Of a stretch of DNA of 33,868 bases, positions 18,246-27,568 are shown in pieces. The notes below the pieces were generated by a model. It made no database searches, had not been told where the DNA came from, and was given only the letters and a program-made list of their open reading frames with translations. Source of the DNA: an uncultured Alphaproteobacteria bacterium (GTDB lineage: Bacteria > Pseudomonadota > Alphaproteobacteria > MPNO01 > UBA830); contig CAJWUK010000006.1 in NCBI GenBank assembly GCA_913047365.1, forward strand, positions 1 through 33,868, in the 5' to 3' direction. The translations under genes and the position numbers were made by a program. Positions within the stretch are counted from its first letter, which is position 1. Every line of letters begins with the position of its first letter.

Positions 18246-18324
18246 TGTCACCCGGGCCTCGTACCGGGGTCCAGGCGGCCGTCACTGGATGGGAACAGGA
18301 TCCCAGAATACATCCGGGATGACA
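18246..18324. repeat. Intergenic palindromic element of the alphaproteobacterial TGTCATCCCGG...CCGGGATGACA type
   Basis: tgtcacccgggcctcgtaccggggtccagg...ggatcccagaatacatccgggatgaca: imperfect inverted repeat with the characteristic ends. Confidence 0.55.
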
Positions 18325-18346
18325 ATCGCTACTGGGAGATCAGACC

Positions 18347-19273
18347 ATGATGAAATTGCCCAAGACCTTTCTGCGTGGCTCCATACCGCCACTGATCACG
18401 CCCTTCCGGAACGGCAAGGTCGACTATGACGCCTATGCAGGATTGGTCGAATTCCAAGTCAAGAACGGCTCCCACGGCATTCTGGTCAACGGCACCACGT
18501 CTGAACCCGCCTCGCTGACGGTTGAGGAACGTAACCGCCTCGTGGATGTCGCCATCGATGCCGCCGCCGGCAAGCTGCCGATCGTCGCGGCGACCGGCTC
18601 GCAGAACCTGCAGGAAACATCGGCGTTGACCGAACATGCCGAAAAAGCCGGCGCGGATGCACTACTGATTGTCACGCCCTATTATACGCGCCCGCCGCAG
18701 CGAGGGCTGGTGGAGTACTACAAGGTGCTCGGCAAGCAGACCTCGCTGCCTTGGATGATCTATCACATTCCCGGCCGGGCGGCGGTGTCGGTAACGCTGG
18801 ATACGCTGGACCAGATTTCTAGGGCGTGCCCCAACTTCGTTGGGATGAAACACGCGGTGGACGATCTCGGCTTCGCATCGGAATGTCTGGATCATTTCGG
18901 TATGGATTTCCGCATCTTCGTCGGGCTCGAGGATCTGTCCTATCCGATGATGGCGGTCGGCGCCTGCGGACTGATGAACGCGGTCGGTAACCTGCAGCCC
19001 AAAAAACTTGCCAAAATGTGCGAAGCGGTATGGTCGGGGGATCTGAAAAAAGCGCAGAAGCTGCACTACGACCTGTTCGAGATCAATCAGGCGGTGTTCT
19101 TCGACACAAACCCGATCGCCATGAAATATATGATGAAAAAGCTCGGCATCATGCCGAAGAACGAGCATCGACTGCCGATGGCGCCGGCGACGAAGGAGCT
19201 GGAAAAACGTCTCGACGGCGTTCTGAGGCGCGCCGGCCTTATCGGTAACGGTAAGATGAAACGGGCGGCGTAG
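18347..19273 (+). CDS. Dihydrodipicolinate synthase/N-acetylneuraminate lyase family protein (class I aldolase)
   Basis: 308 aa; LVNGTTSEPASLTVEER, IYHIPGRAAVSV, NFVGMKHAVDDL (candidate Schiff-base Lys). Confidence 0.88.
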   Translation: MMKLPKTFLRGSIPPLITPFRNGKVDYDAYAGLVEFQVKNGSHGILVNGTTSEPASLTVEERNRLVDVAIDAAAGKLPIVAATGSQNLQETSALTEHAEKAGADALLIVTPYYTRPPQRGLVEYYKVLGKQTSLPWMIYHIPGRAAVSVTLDTLDQISRACPNFVGMKHAVDDLGFASECLDHFGMDFRIFVGLEDLSYPMMAVGACGLMNAVGNLQPKKLAKMCEAVWSGDLKKAQKLHYDLFEINQAVFFDTNPIAMKYMMKKLGIMPKNEHRLPMAPATKELEKRLDGVLRRAGLIGNGKMKRAA

Positions 19274-20020
19274 CTACCCCAGCGCCCTCAACAATCCTTC
19301 GTCTATCTCTGTCGCGAGTTCCCGGCCTTCGATCGATTTGATGTTCGCGGGCGCGGTTGGACCGCCGTCGATGCAGGCGTCGCAGGAATTAATGCTGGTA
19401 TAGGGAACCGGTACGGTCTTCATGGCCGCTTCCAGCCGCTTCATGTCTTCGTCGGTTTCGGGTTCCAATGGCTCACCCTTGGCCAGCATGTCGGCGGCTT
19501 TGGCGTCGTCGCCTTTGGCCTTGCGCCGCAGCAAATCCAGCCACATGCCCTGATATTCCGCCGCGCGTTCATAATGGGCGCGCACGCAACATTCCGGGTA
19601 ATTTAGCAGCCGTGCCTCCTGTGCGACGGTGATGGCGGCGGATTCGCAGATCTCGGCCACCTCGTCCGCCGTCGCCCGGGCGCGGCATATATACCAGGCG
19701 CGGTGTTCCGCGAAGGCTGCCCTTGTGTGATCCAGATACCAGTCGGGCAGGTCGGCCCCAGCGCCCGCATCGGCACTGGCATCCCAGAACGGGCCTTCCA
19801 CGATCTGCAATCTCAGGTCGGTAGCGATCTGCAGGACGCCTTTGATCCAGACCTGTTCGTTGTATCCGCGGCCCAGAAGCATTACCGGCTTTTGGCTCGC
19901 CATCATTGCCAGGAAGTCGAGCGCTTCCTGCGCACTGGGACGCGGGTCTTCATCGCCTGCCGCTAGGCGGCTTAGTTTCTTGAGCGTGTTGCGAAGACGG
20001 GATTTATTCTGAAGGGACAT
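19274..20020 (-). CDS. Uncharacterised protein with LNYPECCVRAHYE and SCDAC cysteine motifs
   Basis: ~248 aa, internal start MSLQNKSRLRN chosen; LLNYPECCVRAHYERA resembles DUF483-type G/NYPxCCV motifs. Confidence 0.65.
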   Translation of the reverse strand: MSLQNKSRLRNTLKKLSRLAAGDEDPRPSAQEALDFLAMMASQKPVMLLGRGYNEQVWIKGVLQIATDLRLQIVEGPFWDASADAGAGADLPDWYLDHTRAAFAEHRAWYICRARATADEVAEICESAAITVAQEARLLNYPECCVRAHYERAAEYQGMWLDLLRRKAKGDDAKAADMLAKGEPLEPETDEDMKRLEAAMKTVPVPYTSINSCDACIDGGPTAPANIKSIEGRELATEIDEGLLRALG

Positions 20021-20068
20021 GTTGCGGAGGATTAATCGCAAATACTTGCGCCGGATACAAACACCTCG

Positions 20069-21601
20069 TTAGCCTTTCGCCTTATCGTTTTCCCCCCGTG
20101 TCAGCAGCATCACCATCGGCACCACGATGATCGAGCCAATCAGGATCAGGTAAAAATCGTTCAGAAAGCCAATTGCGAGCGCCTGGCGGCCTATTTCCGC
20201 ATCCAGTAATCGCAACCCGTCGACCGAAAAGATGTCCCATTGCGACGGCAGAGCGGTCGACTGCATGATTTCGTTATAGGGGCTGGCACGTTCGGTCATA
20301 TAGGCGTGGCTGGTCGACTGGCTGCGGGACAGCACGCTGATGACGATGGAAACGCCGATACCGCTGCCGTAATTGCGTAACAGGCTGGTGAAAGTCGACG
20401 CCTCCGTCCGCAGGCTTGGGAGCAGTGTCCAGAAGGAAACAGCGGTTAGCGGCACGAAGATCAACCCGATGCCGATCCCATTGAAGAAGGCCGCGAAGAT
20501 GAACGCCCAAATACCCACGTCGGTGGTGAAGGTTGAGAATAGCCAGGCGGAATACCCGGTCGAGGCGAAACCGATGGCAATCTGTAGGCGCGGATCCATT
20601 TTCCCACTGAGTTTCCCGGCCAGCACCAGCCCGAATAGAGAACCCAGCCCCCGGGGCATCATCACCAGCGCGGCGGTCAGGATGGGATAACCACGCGCAT
20701 TCTGCAGGAATAGGGGCATGATGACGTTCATTGACAGCACCAGCACGCCCAGCATGAACATGAACACCAGCCCCAGCATATAGTTCCGATCCTTCAGAAT
20801 TTCCGGGCTGATGAACGGGTTCCGGGTGGTCGCGCTGTGAACCACAAACAAATAGAAAGACAGCGCAACTATCACGGCCGTCCCCAGGATCAGGTTGGAA
20901 TCGAACCAGCCTTCGGATTCGCCCCGGTCGAGAAGGAACTGGGTCGCGGCAAGTGCGATGGCCAGCGCCATGAATCCGAACAGATCGAATTTTCGTTCCA
21001 TATCTTTCGGCGTTTCGCGGATGAATAACAGCCCGCCGACGAAGCCCAGCAGGGCGAAGGGCATGGAAACGTAAAATACCCAGCGCCAGCTGTATTCGTC
21101 GGTCAGCCAACCGCCGATCACCGGGCCCATAACTGGTGCGAACATCACCCCAATCCCCCAGATCGACATCGCCTGGGCGTGTTTTTCCCGGGGGTAGGCA
21201 TCCAGCATCAGCGCCTGGCTGATCGGCACCACGGGGGCTGAAAACATGCCCTGCAACCCGCGATAGATCATGATTTCTTCGATCGACGTTGCGGTACCCG
21301 AAAGAATGGAACAGACGGCAAAGCCGACCAGTGCGGCCAGATACAGCCATTTACGGCCCAGCCTTCCCGCCAGCCATCCCGTGGCCGACATGGTGATCGC
21401 CTGCATCATGAAATAGGTCGTCATCACCCAGGACACCTGATCCTGGCTGGCGCTCAAGCCGCCCTGCATGTGGGGAAGCGCGATGGTGGCGATGGTCATG
21501 TCTATGATGACGACTGTCGTCGCCATCATCACCGACAGCGTGACCATCTTGCGCTGAAAATCCTCCGACCGCGCAGTTGCGGCCGGGGCGAGGGAGGTCA
21601 T
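20069..21601 (-). CDS. emrB: DHA2-family MFS multidrug efflux transporter, EmrB type
   Basis: 510 aa, DMTIATIALPHMQGGLSASQDQVSWVMTTYFMMQAITMSATGWLAGRLGRK; overlaps emrA-like gene by 4 nt. Confidence 0.92.
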   Translation of the reverse strand: MTSLAPAATARSEDFQRKMVTLSVMMATTVVIIDMTIATIALPHMQGGLSASQDQVSWVMTTYFMMQAITMSATGWLAGRLGRKWLYLAALVGFAVCSILSGTATSIEEIMIYRGLQGMFSAPVVPISQALMLDAYPREKHAQAMSIWGIGVMFAPVMGPVIGGWLTDEYSWRWVFYVSMPFALLGFVGGLLFIRETPKDMERKFDLFGFMALAIALAATQFLLDRGESEGWFDSNLILGTAVIVALSFYLFVVHSATTRNPFISPEILKDRNYMLGLVFMFMLGVLVLSMNVIMPLFLQNARGYPILTAALVMMPRGLGSLFGLVLAGKLSGKMDPRLQIAIGFASTGYSAWLFSTFTTDVGIWAFIFAAFFNGIGIGLIFVPLTAVSFWTLLPSLRTEASTFTSLLRNYGSGIGVSIVISVLSRSQSTSHAYMTERASPYNEIMQSTALPSQWDIFSVDGLRLLDAEIGRQALAIGFLNDFYLILIGSIIVVPMVMLLTRGENDKAKG

Positions 21602-22665
21602 TTTCCGGTGATATCCGCCAGTGCGGAATTGACCATGCGGAACAGCGACCGGTCGCGCGTGGTATCGATGGAAACAGAGACAGTCATGCCGGCACGCAGT
21701 GGCAGGCCTTCATGGGTGCTGTCCAGTTCCAGGCGCACCGGCACGCGCTGGACCACTTTTACCCAGTTGCCGCTGGCGTTCTGCGGCGGCAACACCGAAA
21801 GCTCGGCACCCGTGGAGGGACTGATCGAGACGACCTTTGCCCTCCATTCATGGTCTAGATAGGCGTCGATCACGACGGTTGCGGCCTGACCGGGGCGTAC
21901 ATGGGTAAGCTGGGTTTCCTTCAGATTAGCTTCCACCCAGGTTTCGCCGGACTGAACGATTGGCAAAACCGGTTTGCCTTCTTCCACGTACTCGCCGGCC
22001 TGCAGAGATACCTTGCCAACGATCCCGTCCGCCGGGGCGGTGATGCGGGTGCGCCGCAGGTTCAGCGCGGCTTGTTCCTTGCGCGCAAGAACCTCCAAAT
22101 ACCACGGGTGTTTTTCCGCCGGCATGTCCACTCGGCCTCCCAGCTTGGCCAGGACCTGCTGGATTTTCTGCGCGGAGGTCCGGGCGGCCTGCCGTGCCTG
22201 GGTCAGGTTGCGGTCGGCCTCGTCATACCTGGCGCGCGAGGCGACGCCGCGCTGCATCAGTTTTTTCTGCCTGTCGAAGACGCGCTTGTAATAGGCAACT
22301 TCCTGCTGGCCTTCACGCAGTTCCGCCTGGGCGGTTCGGTATTCGGCTCTCAGCGCATCCAGCGTATTGCGGATACCGTTCAATTCTGCGTCTGATCGGG
22401 CCAGATCAATGCGGTGCTGTTCCGGGTCCAGCTCGAACAGCAGGGCGCCTTTTTTCACCCGGTCATTTTCCCGCACCAGAACACGGGTTGCGCGCCCGTC
22501 GATGTCCGCGCTGATCGCCAGGTGATGAGCCTTCACATAGGCGTTTTCCGTGGAAACGTAGCGCGTGCTTTTGATCCAGAAATCTCCCCCGATCACCAGC
22601 GCCGCTACGGGAACGACGAACAGCAGGAAGAAACGGAGAATAGCGCGGCGGGATTTGATGCGCAT
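21598..22665 (-). CDS. emrA: HlyD-family membrane fusion protein, EmrA type
   Basis: 355 aa; TENAYVKAHHLAISADIDGRATRVLVRENDRVKKGALLFELDP; coupled to emrB-like gene. Confidence 0.92.
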   Translation of the reverse strand: MRIKSRRAILRFFLLFVVPVAALVIGGDFWIKSTRYVSTENAYVKAHHLAISADIDGRATRVLVRENDRVKKGALLFELDPEQHRIDLARSDAELNGIRNTLDALRAEYRTAQAELREGQQEVAYYKRVFDRQKKLMQRGVASRARYDEADRNLTQARQAARTSAQKIQQVLAKLGGRVDMPAEKHPWYLEVLARKEQAALNLRRTRITAPADGIVGKVSLQAGEYVEEGKPVLPIVQSGETWVEANLKETQLTHVRPGQAATVVIDAYLDHEWRAKVVSISPSTGAELSVLPPQNASGNWVKVVQRVPVRLELDSTHEGLPLRAGMTVSVSIDTTRDRSLFRMVNSALADITGK

Positions 22666-22668
22666 CGA

Positions 22669-23151
22669 TCAGGCCTCCACCGGCGTCAGCGCCGGGTCAT
22701 CCAGCATCTCGGACAAATTGCCCTTTATGTGATCGAGCATAGCATGAAGGCGGGCTGCCTCTTCCCCATCCAGTCCTGCGAAAATACCGGCGACAACATC
22801 TTCGGCCTCTTTATGCATGTCGGCCAGAACGGGGCGGGCGGCAGGGGTCAGATAAAGGCGCTTAGACCGGGCGTCATTGGGATCGGCGCGGCGGTCGACC
22901 CAGCCCTTGACTTCCAGCCGTTCGATCAGTTTGCCCAGCGTCGGTTTCTCGACCTCCAGCGCAGTCGCTAGCTCTGTCTGGGTGCAGGATTCCAACCGGT
23001 TCAGCCGGGTCATCACCCGCCATTGCGCCCGCGTCAGGCCCAGCGGTTCGACCCGGCGGTCGTAGACGGTGCGGATCATGCGTGAAACGTCGCCAATCAG
23101 ATACCCGATCGGATCGATCTGTGACTGCCGGTCTGCGCCATTTTCAGCCAT
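22669..23151 (-). CDS. MarR-family transcriptional regulator
   Basis: LTRAQWRVMTRLNRLESCTQTELATALEVEKPTLGKLIERLEVKGWVDRRADPNDARSKRLYLT; start MAENGAD has AAAGGA upstream. Confidence 0.9.
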   Translation of the reverse strand: MAENGADRQSQIDPIGYLIGDVSRMIRTVYDRRVEPLGLTRAQWRVMTRLNRLESCTQTELATALEVEKPTLGKLIERLEVKGWVDRRADPNDARSKRLYLTPAARPVLADMHKEAEDVVAGIFAGLDGEEAARLHAMLDHIKGNLSEMLDDPALTPVEA

Positions 23152-23196
23152 TAATTGTCCTTTATCCCGGGTTGAAAGCACGCGATCGCACTTATT

Positions 23197-23225
23197 GTAA
23201 GTTGGCTTATAATAAGCTAGCTTAC
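23197..23225. promoter_or_regulatory. Candidate MarR operator: 14-1-14 bp inverted repeat GTAAGTTGGCTTAT-A-ATAAGCTAGCTTAC
   Basis: Arms complementary at 12 of 14 positions; located between divergent marR and tauD-like genes. Confidence 0.65.
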
Positions 23226-23305
23226 TTTATACAACATCTACCCGCAAGCGGGTGTATCGTTTATAGTTAGATTCCGAATTAATTCGCGAAAAACGGCGGA
23301 ACAGG

Positions 23306-24178
23306 ATGGAAGTCGTACCTCTGTCAGACGCAATCGGTGCGGAAATCCGGGGGCTGGACCTTACGCAGCCTCTTGATGAGGGCACTGTGGTGGCGGTTCG
23401 CCAAGCTTGGAACGACCATATCGTGCTGGTGTTCCGGGATCAGGATTTGGACCTGGAATCTCACAACCGGTTCGCCGAGTATTTCGGCGAAGTGGGCAAA
23501 CACATGCGGCCCAAGTCGATCCGCAACGAATCTGCGGAATTGGGACCGAATGTCATGCTGGTCTCGAACATCCGCGAAAACGGCAAGCCCATCGGGTCGC
23601 TGCCCGATGGCGAAATGATGTTCCATTCGGACACGCCCTACCGCGAGAATCCTGACAAATATACGACGCTTTATGCGATGGAAATTCCGTCAACGGGCGG
23701 CAACACGATCTTCGGTAACTGCTATCTTGCCGCCGAGACTCTTTCGGAAGACGTCAAACAAAAGCTGGCCGGGCGCAAGGCGGTGCATGTGTTCGAATAC
23801 GGTGCGGTGACGAAATCGGGCAAGTTTGACCGGGACAACGGCCGCTGGTGGGCGCAGCCGGTGTTCCGCAAGCATCCTGAAACGGGTAGGACGGCGCTTT
23901 ATGTCAGCGAACTGATGACCGAGGAAATCGAAGGCCTGCCCGAGGATGAGAGCCGTGAAATCCTGGAACTTCTGTTCGAACACCAGTCCCAACAGAAGTT
24001 TCTGCACGAACATGTCTGGCGGCCAGGCGACCTGGTGATCTGGGATAACCGGTGCAGCATTCACGCGCGGACCGATTTTCCTGAAACAGAACGACGCAAA
24101 CTACGGCGCCTGACAATCGTCGACGAAAATCCGGTTATGATGGGTGAACCACCAGGTTTGGAGGTCGCGGCCCAATGA
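23306..24178 (+). CDS. TauD/TfdA-family Fe(II)/2OG dioxygenase (array member 1)
   Basis: 290 aa; MMFHSDTPYRENPDK and SIHARTDFPETERRKLRRLTI. Confidence 0.92.
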   Translation: MEVVPLSDAIGAEIRGLDLTQPLDEGTVVAVRQAWNDHIVLVFRDQDLDLESHNRFAEYFGEVGKHMRPKSIRNESAELGPNVMLVSNIRENGKPIGSLPDGEMMFHSDTPYRENPDKYTTLYAMEIPSTGGNTIFGNCYLAAETLSEDVKQKLAGRKAVHVFEYGAVTKSGKFDRDNGRWWAQPVFRKHPETGRTALYVSELMTEEIEGLPEDESREILELLFEHQSQQKFLHEHVWRPGDLVIWDNRCSIHARTDFPETERRKLRRLTIVDENPVMMGEPPGLEVAAQ

Positions 24179-25035
24179 CGACGACACTGGAAAAGCTTGA
24201 AATCCTACCGCTTTCCCCGACGATCGGCGCCGAAATACGGGGTGTTGATCTGTCGCAACCGCTGGACGACCGGACGGTATCGGCCATCAAGGTTGCCTGG
24301 CATGACCATATCGTGCTGCTGTTCCGGGATCAGGATATAGATACCGAGCAACAGATCGCTTTTGCCGAACATTTCGGGGATGTCGGCACCCGGTCGCGTC
24401 CGGCGGAACGCCGGCCGGAGGGCGCCGATTACAACGCATCGATCATGCTGGTGTCCAACATCAAGAAAGACGGTGAGTACATCGGGTCGCTGCCGGATGG
24501 CGAGATGTGGTTTCACCACGACATGTGCTACGACCGCGCGCCCCACAAAGGAACCTTTCTGTATGCGATGGAACTTCCATCGACCGGCGGGAACACATTG
24601 TTTGCCAATATGTATGCCGCTTATGAGGTGCTGAGCGACGAAACCAAGGAACGCATCAAGGGACAGCGCGCGCTGCAGATTTACGATTTCGCGACACGCG
24701 AAGTGGTCGACATCTCCGGCGACATCGCTAAGTACAAGCACGAAATCCAGCCCGTTGCGATTACCCATCCCGTAACCGGGAAAAAGGCGCTTTACGTCAA
24801 TCCGCTAATTACCGCACGGATCGAAGATTGGCCGGAAGATGAGAGTAGGGCGCTGCTGGATGAGTTGTTCACGTTCGGTGAAAACCCTGACATCATTTAC
24901 GAGCATGAGTGGCGGGAAGGCGACCTGATAATGTGGGACAACTGGTGTTCGTGCCATGCGCGCACCGATTTTCCCGCGAGCGAACGCCGTATGCTGCGCC
25001 GCTGCACGGTAAAGGGCCAGCCGCTGTACGAATAA
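24175..25035 (+). CDS. TauD/TfdA-family Fe(II)/2OG dioxygenase (array member 2)
   Basis: 286 aa; MWFHHDMCYDRAPHKG and SCHARTDFPASERRMLRRCTV; ATGA overlap with member 1. Confidence 0.92.
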   Translation: MTTTLEKLEILPLSPTIGAEIRGVDLSQPLDDRTVSAIKVAWHDHIVLLFRDQDIDTEQQIAFAEHFGDVGTRSRPAERRPEGADYNASIMLVSNIKKDGEYIGSLPDGEMWFHHDMCYDRAPHKGTFLYAMELPSTGGNTLFANMYAAYEVLSDETKERIKGQRALQIYDFATREVVDISGDIAKYKHEIQPVAITHPVTGKKALYVNPLITARIEDWPEDESRALLDELFTFGENPDIIYEHEWREGDLIMWDNWCSCHARTDFPASERRMLRRCTVKGQPLYE

Positions 25036-25059
25036 AGGAGCGCCACAGGAGGAAACGAC

Positions 25060-25905
25060 ATGGCGATCACAATCAATAAGCTGTCGCCCCATATCGGTGC
25101 TGAAATCGCCGATATCGATCTAAACGAAGAACAATCCGCCGAGACTGTCGCGGAGATCGTTCAGGCCTGGCACGATAATCTGATATTGCTGTTTCGCGGA
25201 CAGCATCTGGATGCCGAACGCCAACTGGAAGTGACAAGCTGGTTCGGGACCCCCGGCAAGGTCGCGCGACCCAAGGAATTCCACCCCAAGGGCTATGAAA
25301 AACTGCCAGAAGGCATCATGCTGATTTCCAATATACGTGAGAACGGCGAACCCATCGGGGCGTTGCCGGACGGCGAAATGATGTTCCATCACGACATGAT
25401 GCACGCCGAGGTTCCGCACAAGGCGACGATGCTTAACGCGGTTGAAATTCCGTCTCACGGCGGCAATACGCTATTTGCCAGCGGTTATGCCGCCTACGAT
25501 ACGCTGGCCGACGAAATCCGTGAGCCTCTGGAAGGCCGACGGGCCTTCCATCACTACAATTACGGGTCGGTTCAAAAGGGCGACGGTAAGGGTACACCCG
25601 CGTTTTCCGAATCCAACCACCCGGTGTTCCGCACCCATGACGACACGGGTAAGAAGGCGATCTACGTCAACCGCCTGATGACCGAGGGCGTTCTGGAAAT
25701 GGATCAGGAAGAGGCTGATCAGCTGCTGTCAGCCGTGTTCGATCACGCCGAAAAGCCTGAATTTGTATACGAACACGCTTGGCAGGTGGGCGATCTGCTG
25801 TTGTGGGACAATCGCTGTTCCATGCATGCGCGCACCGATTTTCCGGAAACGGAACGCCGACTGCTGTTGCGGACGACGGTTACCGGCGACGCACGACCGT
25901 TCTGA
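25060..25905 (+). CDS. TauD/TfdA-family Fe(II)/2OG dioxygenase (array member 3)
   Basis: 281 aa; MMFHHDMMHAEVPHKA and SMHARTDFPETERRLLLRTTV. Confidence 0.92.
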   Translation: MAITINKLSPHIGAEIADIDLNEEQSAETVAEIVQAWHDNLILLFRGQHLDAERQLEVTSWFGTPGKVARPKEFHPKGYEKLPEGIMLISNIRENGEPIGALPDGEMMFHHDMMHAEVPHKATMLNAVEIPSHGGNTLFASGYAAYDTLADEIREPLEGRRAFHHYNYGSVQKGDGKGTPAFSESNHPVFRTHDDTGKKAIYVNRLMTEGVLEMDQEEADQLLSAVFDHAEKPEFVYEHAWQVGDLLLWDNRCSMHARTDFPETERRLLLRTTVTGDARPF

Positions 25906-25915
25906 GGCAGGGTAA

Positions 25916-26725
25916 ATGGCAAAACTTCTCAGCGACGATCAGATAAACGCGTGGCACAGCGACGGGTGTATCTTTCCCATTCGCGCGGTCTCGCCCGAAG
26001 AGGCGGAGGCCAATTACGACAGGTACCGCGCGCTGGAGAAGAAAATCGGAGAAGAACCGCAAAACCGGTTCAAGATAAAGGCGCATCTGCCGTTTCCGTG
26101 GATGTGGGACATCATTCGAAACGACAATATTCTCGATGCGGTCGAAGATATCATCGGTCCAGATATCCTGTGCTGGGGTTCCTCGTTTTTCACCAAGAAC
26201 GCGCATGACAAGCGATTCGTGTCGTGGCATCAGGATTCCACCTATTACGGCCTGTCGGAACGGGCGACACTCAGCGTCTGGTACGCGTTCAGCCCGTCCA
26301 ACGTAGAATCGGGCTGTATGCGGTTTATTCCCGGTACCCACAACAAGGGCCTCTATGACCATGACGAGACCCGGGCAGAAGACAATCTGCTGATGCGCGG
26401 CCAGACTATCCACGACGTCGATGAGATCCAGGCCGTCGATGTGGTGCTGGAACCGGGCGAATTTTCCATTCATCACGAAGCCGTGGTGCATGGTTCCAAT
26501 GCGAACAATTCGTCCCGGCCGCGGATCGGCATTTCTATTCACTACATCGCGCCGCACGTACATCAGGTGTTGCTTCAAAATTCGACGGCGACGCTGGTAC
26601 GGGGCAACGATCGGCACGGTCACTGGCAGGAAGACCCGGAACCGAAAGAGGATTTCGATCCCATCTGCTTGAAAGCGTTGGATACCACCTATAGTGAATA
26701 CTTGACCGGCGCGGGAAAATTCTGA
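25916..26725 (+). CDS. Phytanoyl-CoA dioxygenase (PhyH)-family protein (array member 4)
   Basis: 269 aa; SWHQDSTYYGL (HxD), GCMRFIPGTHNKG, distal HGSNANNSSRPRIGISIHY. Confidence 0.9.
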   Translation: MAKLLSDDQINAWHSDGCIFPIRAVSPEEAEANYDRYRALEKKIGEEPQNRFKIKAHLPFPWMWDIIRNDNILDAVEDIIGPDILCWGSSFFTKNAHDKRFVSWHQDSTYYGLSERATLSVWYAFSPSNVESGCMRFIPGTHNKGLYDHDETRAEDNLLMRGQTIHDVDEIQAVDVVLEPGEFSIHHEAVVHGSNANNSSRPRIGISIHYIAPHVHQVLLQNSTATLVRGNDRHGHWQEDPEPKEDFDPICLKALDTTYSEYLTGAGKF

Positions 26726-26752
26726 CGCCTTACCCAATCGGAGGAACCGCAA

Positions 26753-27568
26753 ATGCCAAAAGTTCTGACCGACGAACAACTTGAACAGTGGGAACGCACT
26801 GGGGCTGTTTGGCCCATCGATCTCTTGAGCGAGGATGAGGCCGCCGACTACAACTTGCGCTTTGAGGGGCTAGAGTCCTCCATGGAAGGGGAGGCGCAGG
26901 ACCGATTTCGCATGAAAGCCCATTTGCCGTTTCCCTGGCTTTGGGACCTGGTCACCCACGAACGGCTGGCCGATGCGATGGAAGACCTGCTAGGCCCCAA
27001 TCTGGTCTGCTGGGGGTCGTCCTTTTTCACGAAGAAGGCCCGTGATCCAAGATTTATTTCCTGGCATCAGGATTCCACCTATTACGGACTGGAACCGCCG
27101 GAATCGATCACCGCCTGGGTTGCATTCACGCATGCCAGCAGCGAAGCCGGCTGCATGAAAATCATTCCGGGATCGCACAAGGGTGCGGCTATCCTGCCGC
27201 ACGAAGAAACATACGATAAGAACAATCTGCTTTCGAGGGGCCAGACCATCCGCGATATCGATCCCTCAACGGCAGTCGAAATGCCGTTGAAGCCGGGGCA
27301 GATGTCGATACATCACAACAAGACCATCCATTCGTCCGAGCCCAATAATGCGGACTGGCCGCGTGTTGGCTTTGCCATTCATTTCGCGGATTCGAGCGTG
27401 CGCCAGGCGCAGTTCGAAAATCCCTTGGCAATTCATATTCGCGGGGAAGACACGGATGGCAACTGGGTCGAAGACCCGCGGCCGGAATACGAAATGTCAC
27501 CTGAAAGCATCGCCGCGGTGGACGAATACTGGAACCGGTATCGCAATGCGATGAAAGCTCAGACCTGA
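26753..27568 (+). CDS. Phytanoyl-CoA dioxygenase (PhyH)-family protein (array member 5)
   Basis: 271 aa; SWHQDSTYYGL, GCMKIIPGSHKGA, distal HSSEPNNADWPRVGFAIHF. Confidence 0.9.
   Translation: MPKVLTDEQLEQWERTGAVWPIDLLSEDEAADYNLRFEGLESSMEGEAQDRFRMKAHLPFPWLWDLVTHERLADAMEDLLGPNLVCWGSSFFTKKARDPRFISWHQDSTYYGLEPPESITAWVAFTHASSEAGCMKIIPGSHKGAAILPHEETYDKNNLLSRGQTIRDIDPSTAVEMPLKPGQMSIHHNKTIHSSEPNNADWPRVGFAIHFADSSVRQAQFENPLAIHIRGEDTDGNWVEDPRPEYEMSPESIAAVDEYWNRYRNAMKAQT

Noticed and set aside
20274-21350. 358-aa minus-strand ORF
   Set aside because: Alternative frame within the EmrB-like gene; low-plausibility Arg-rich translation
25880-26779. 299-aa minus-strand ORF
   Set aside because: Antisense to the PhyH-family gene, composition typical of GC-driven spurious ORFs
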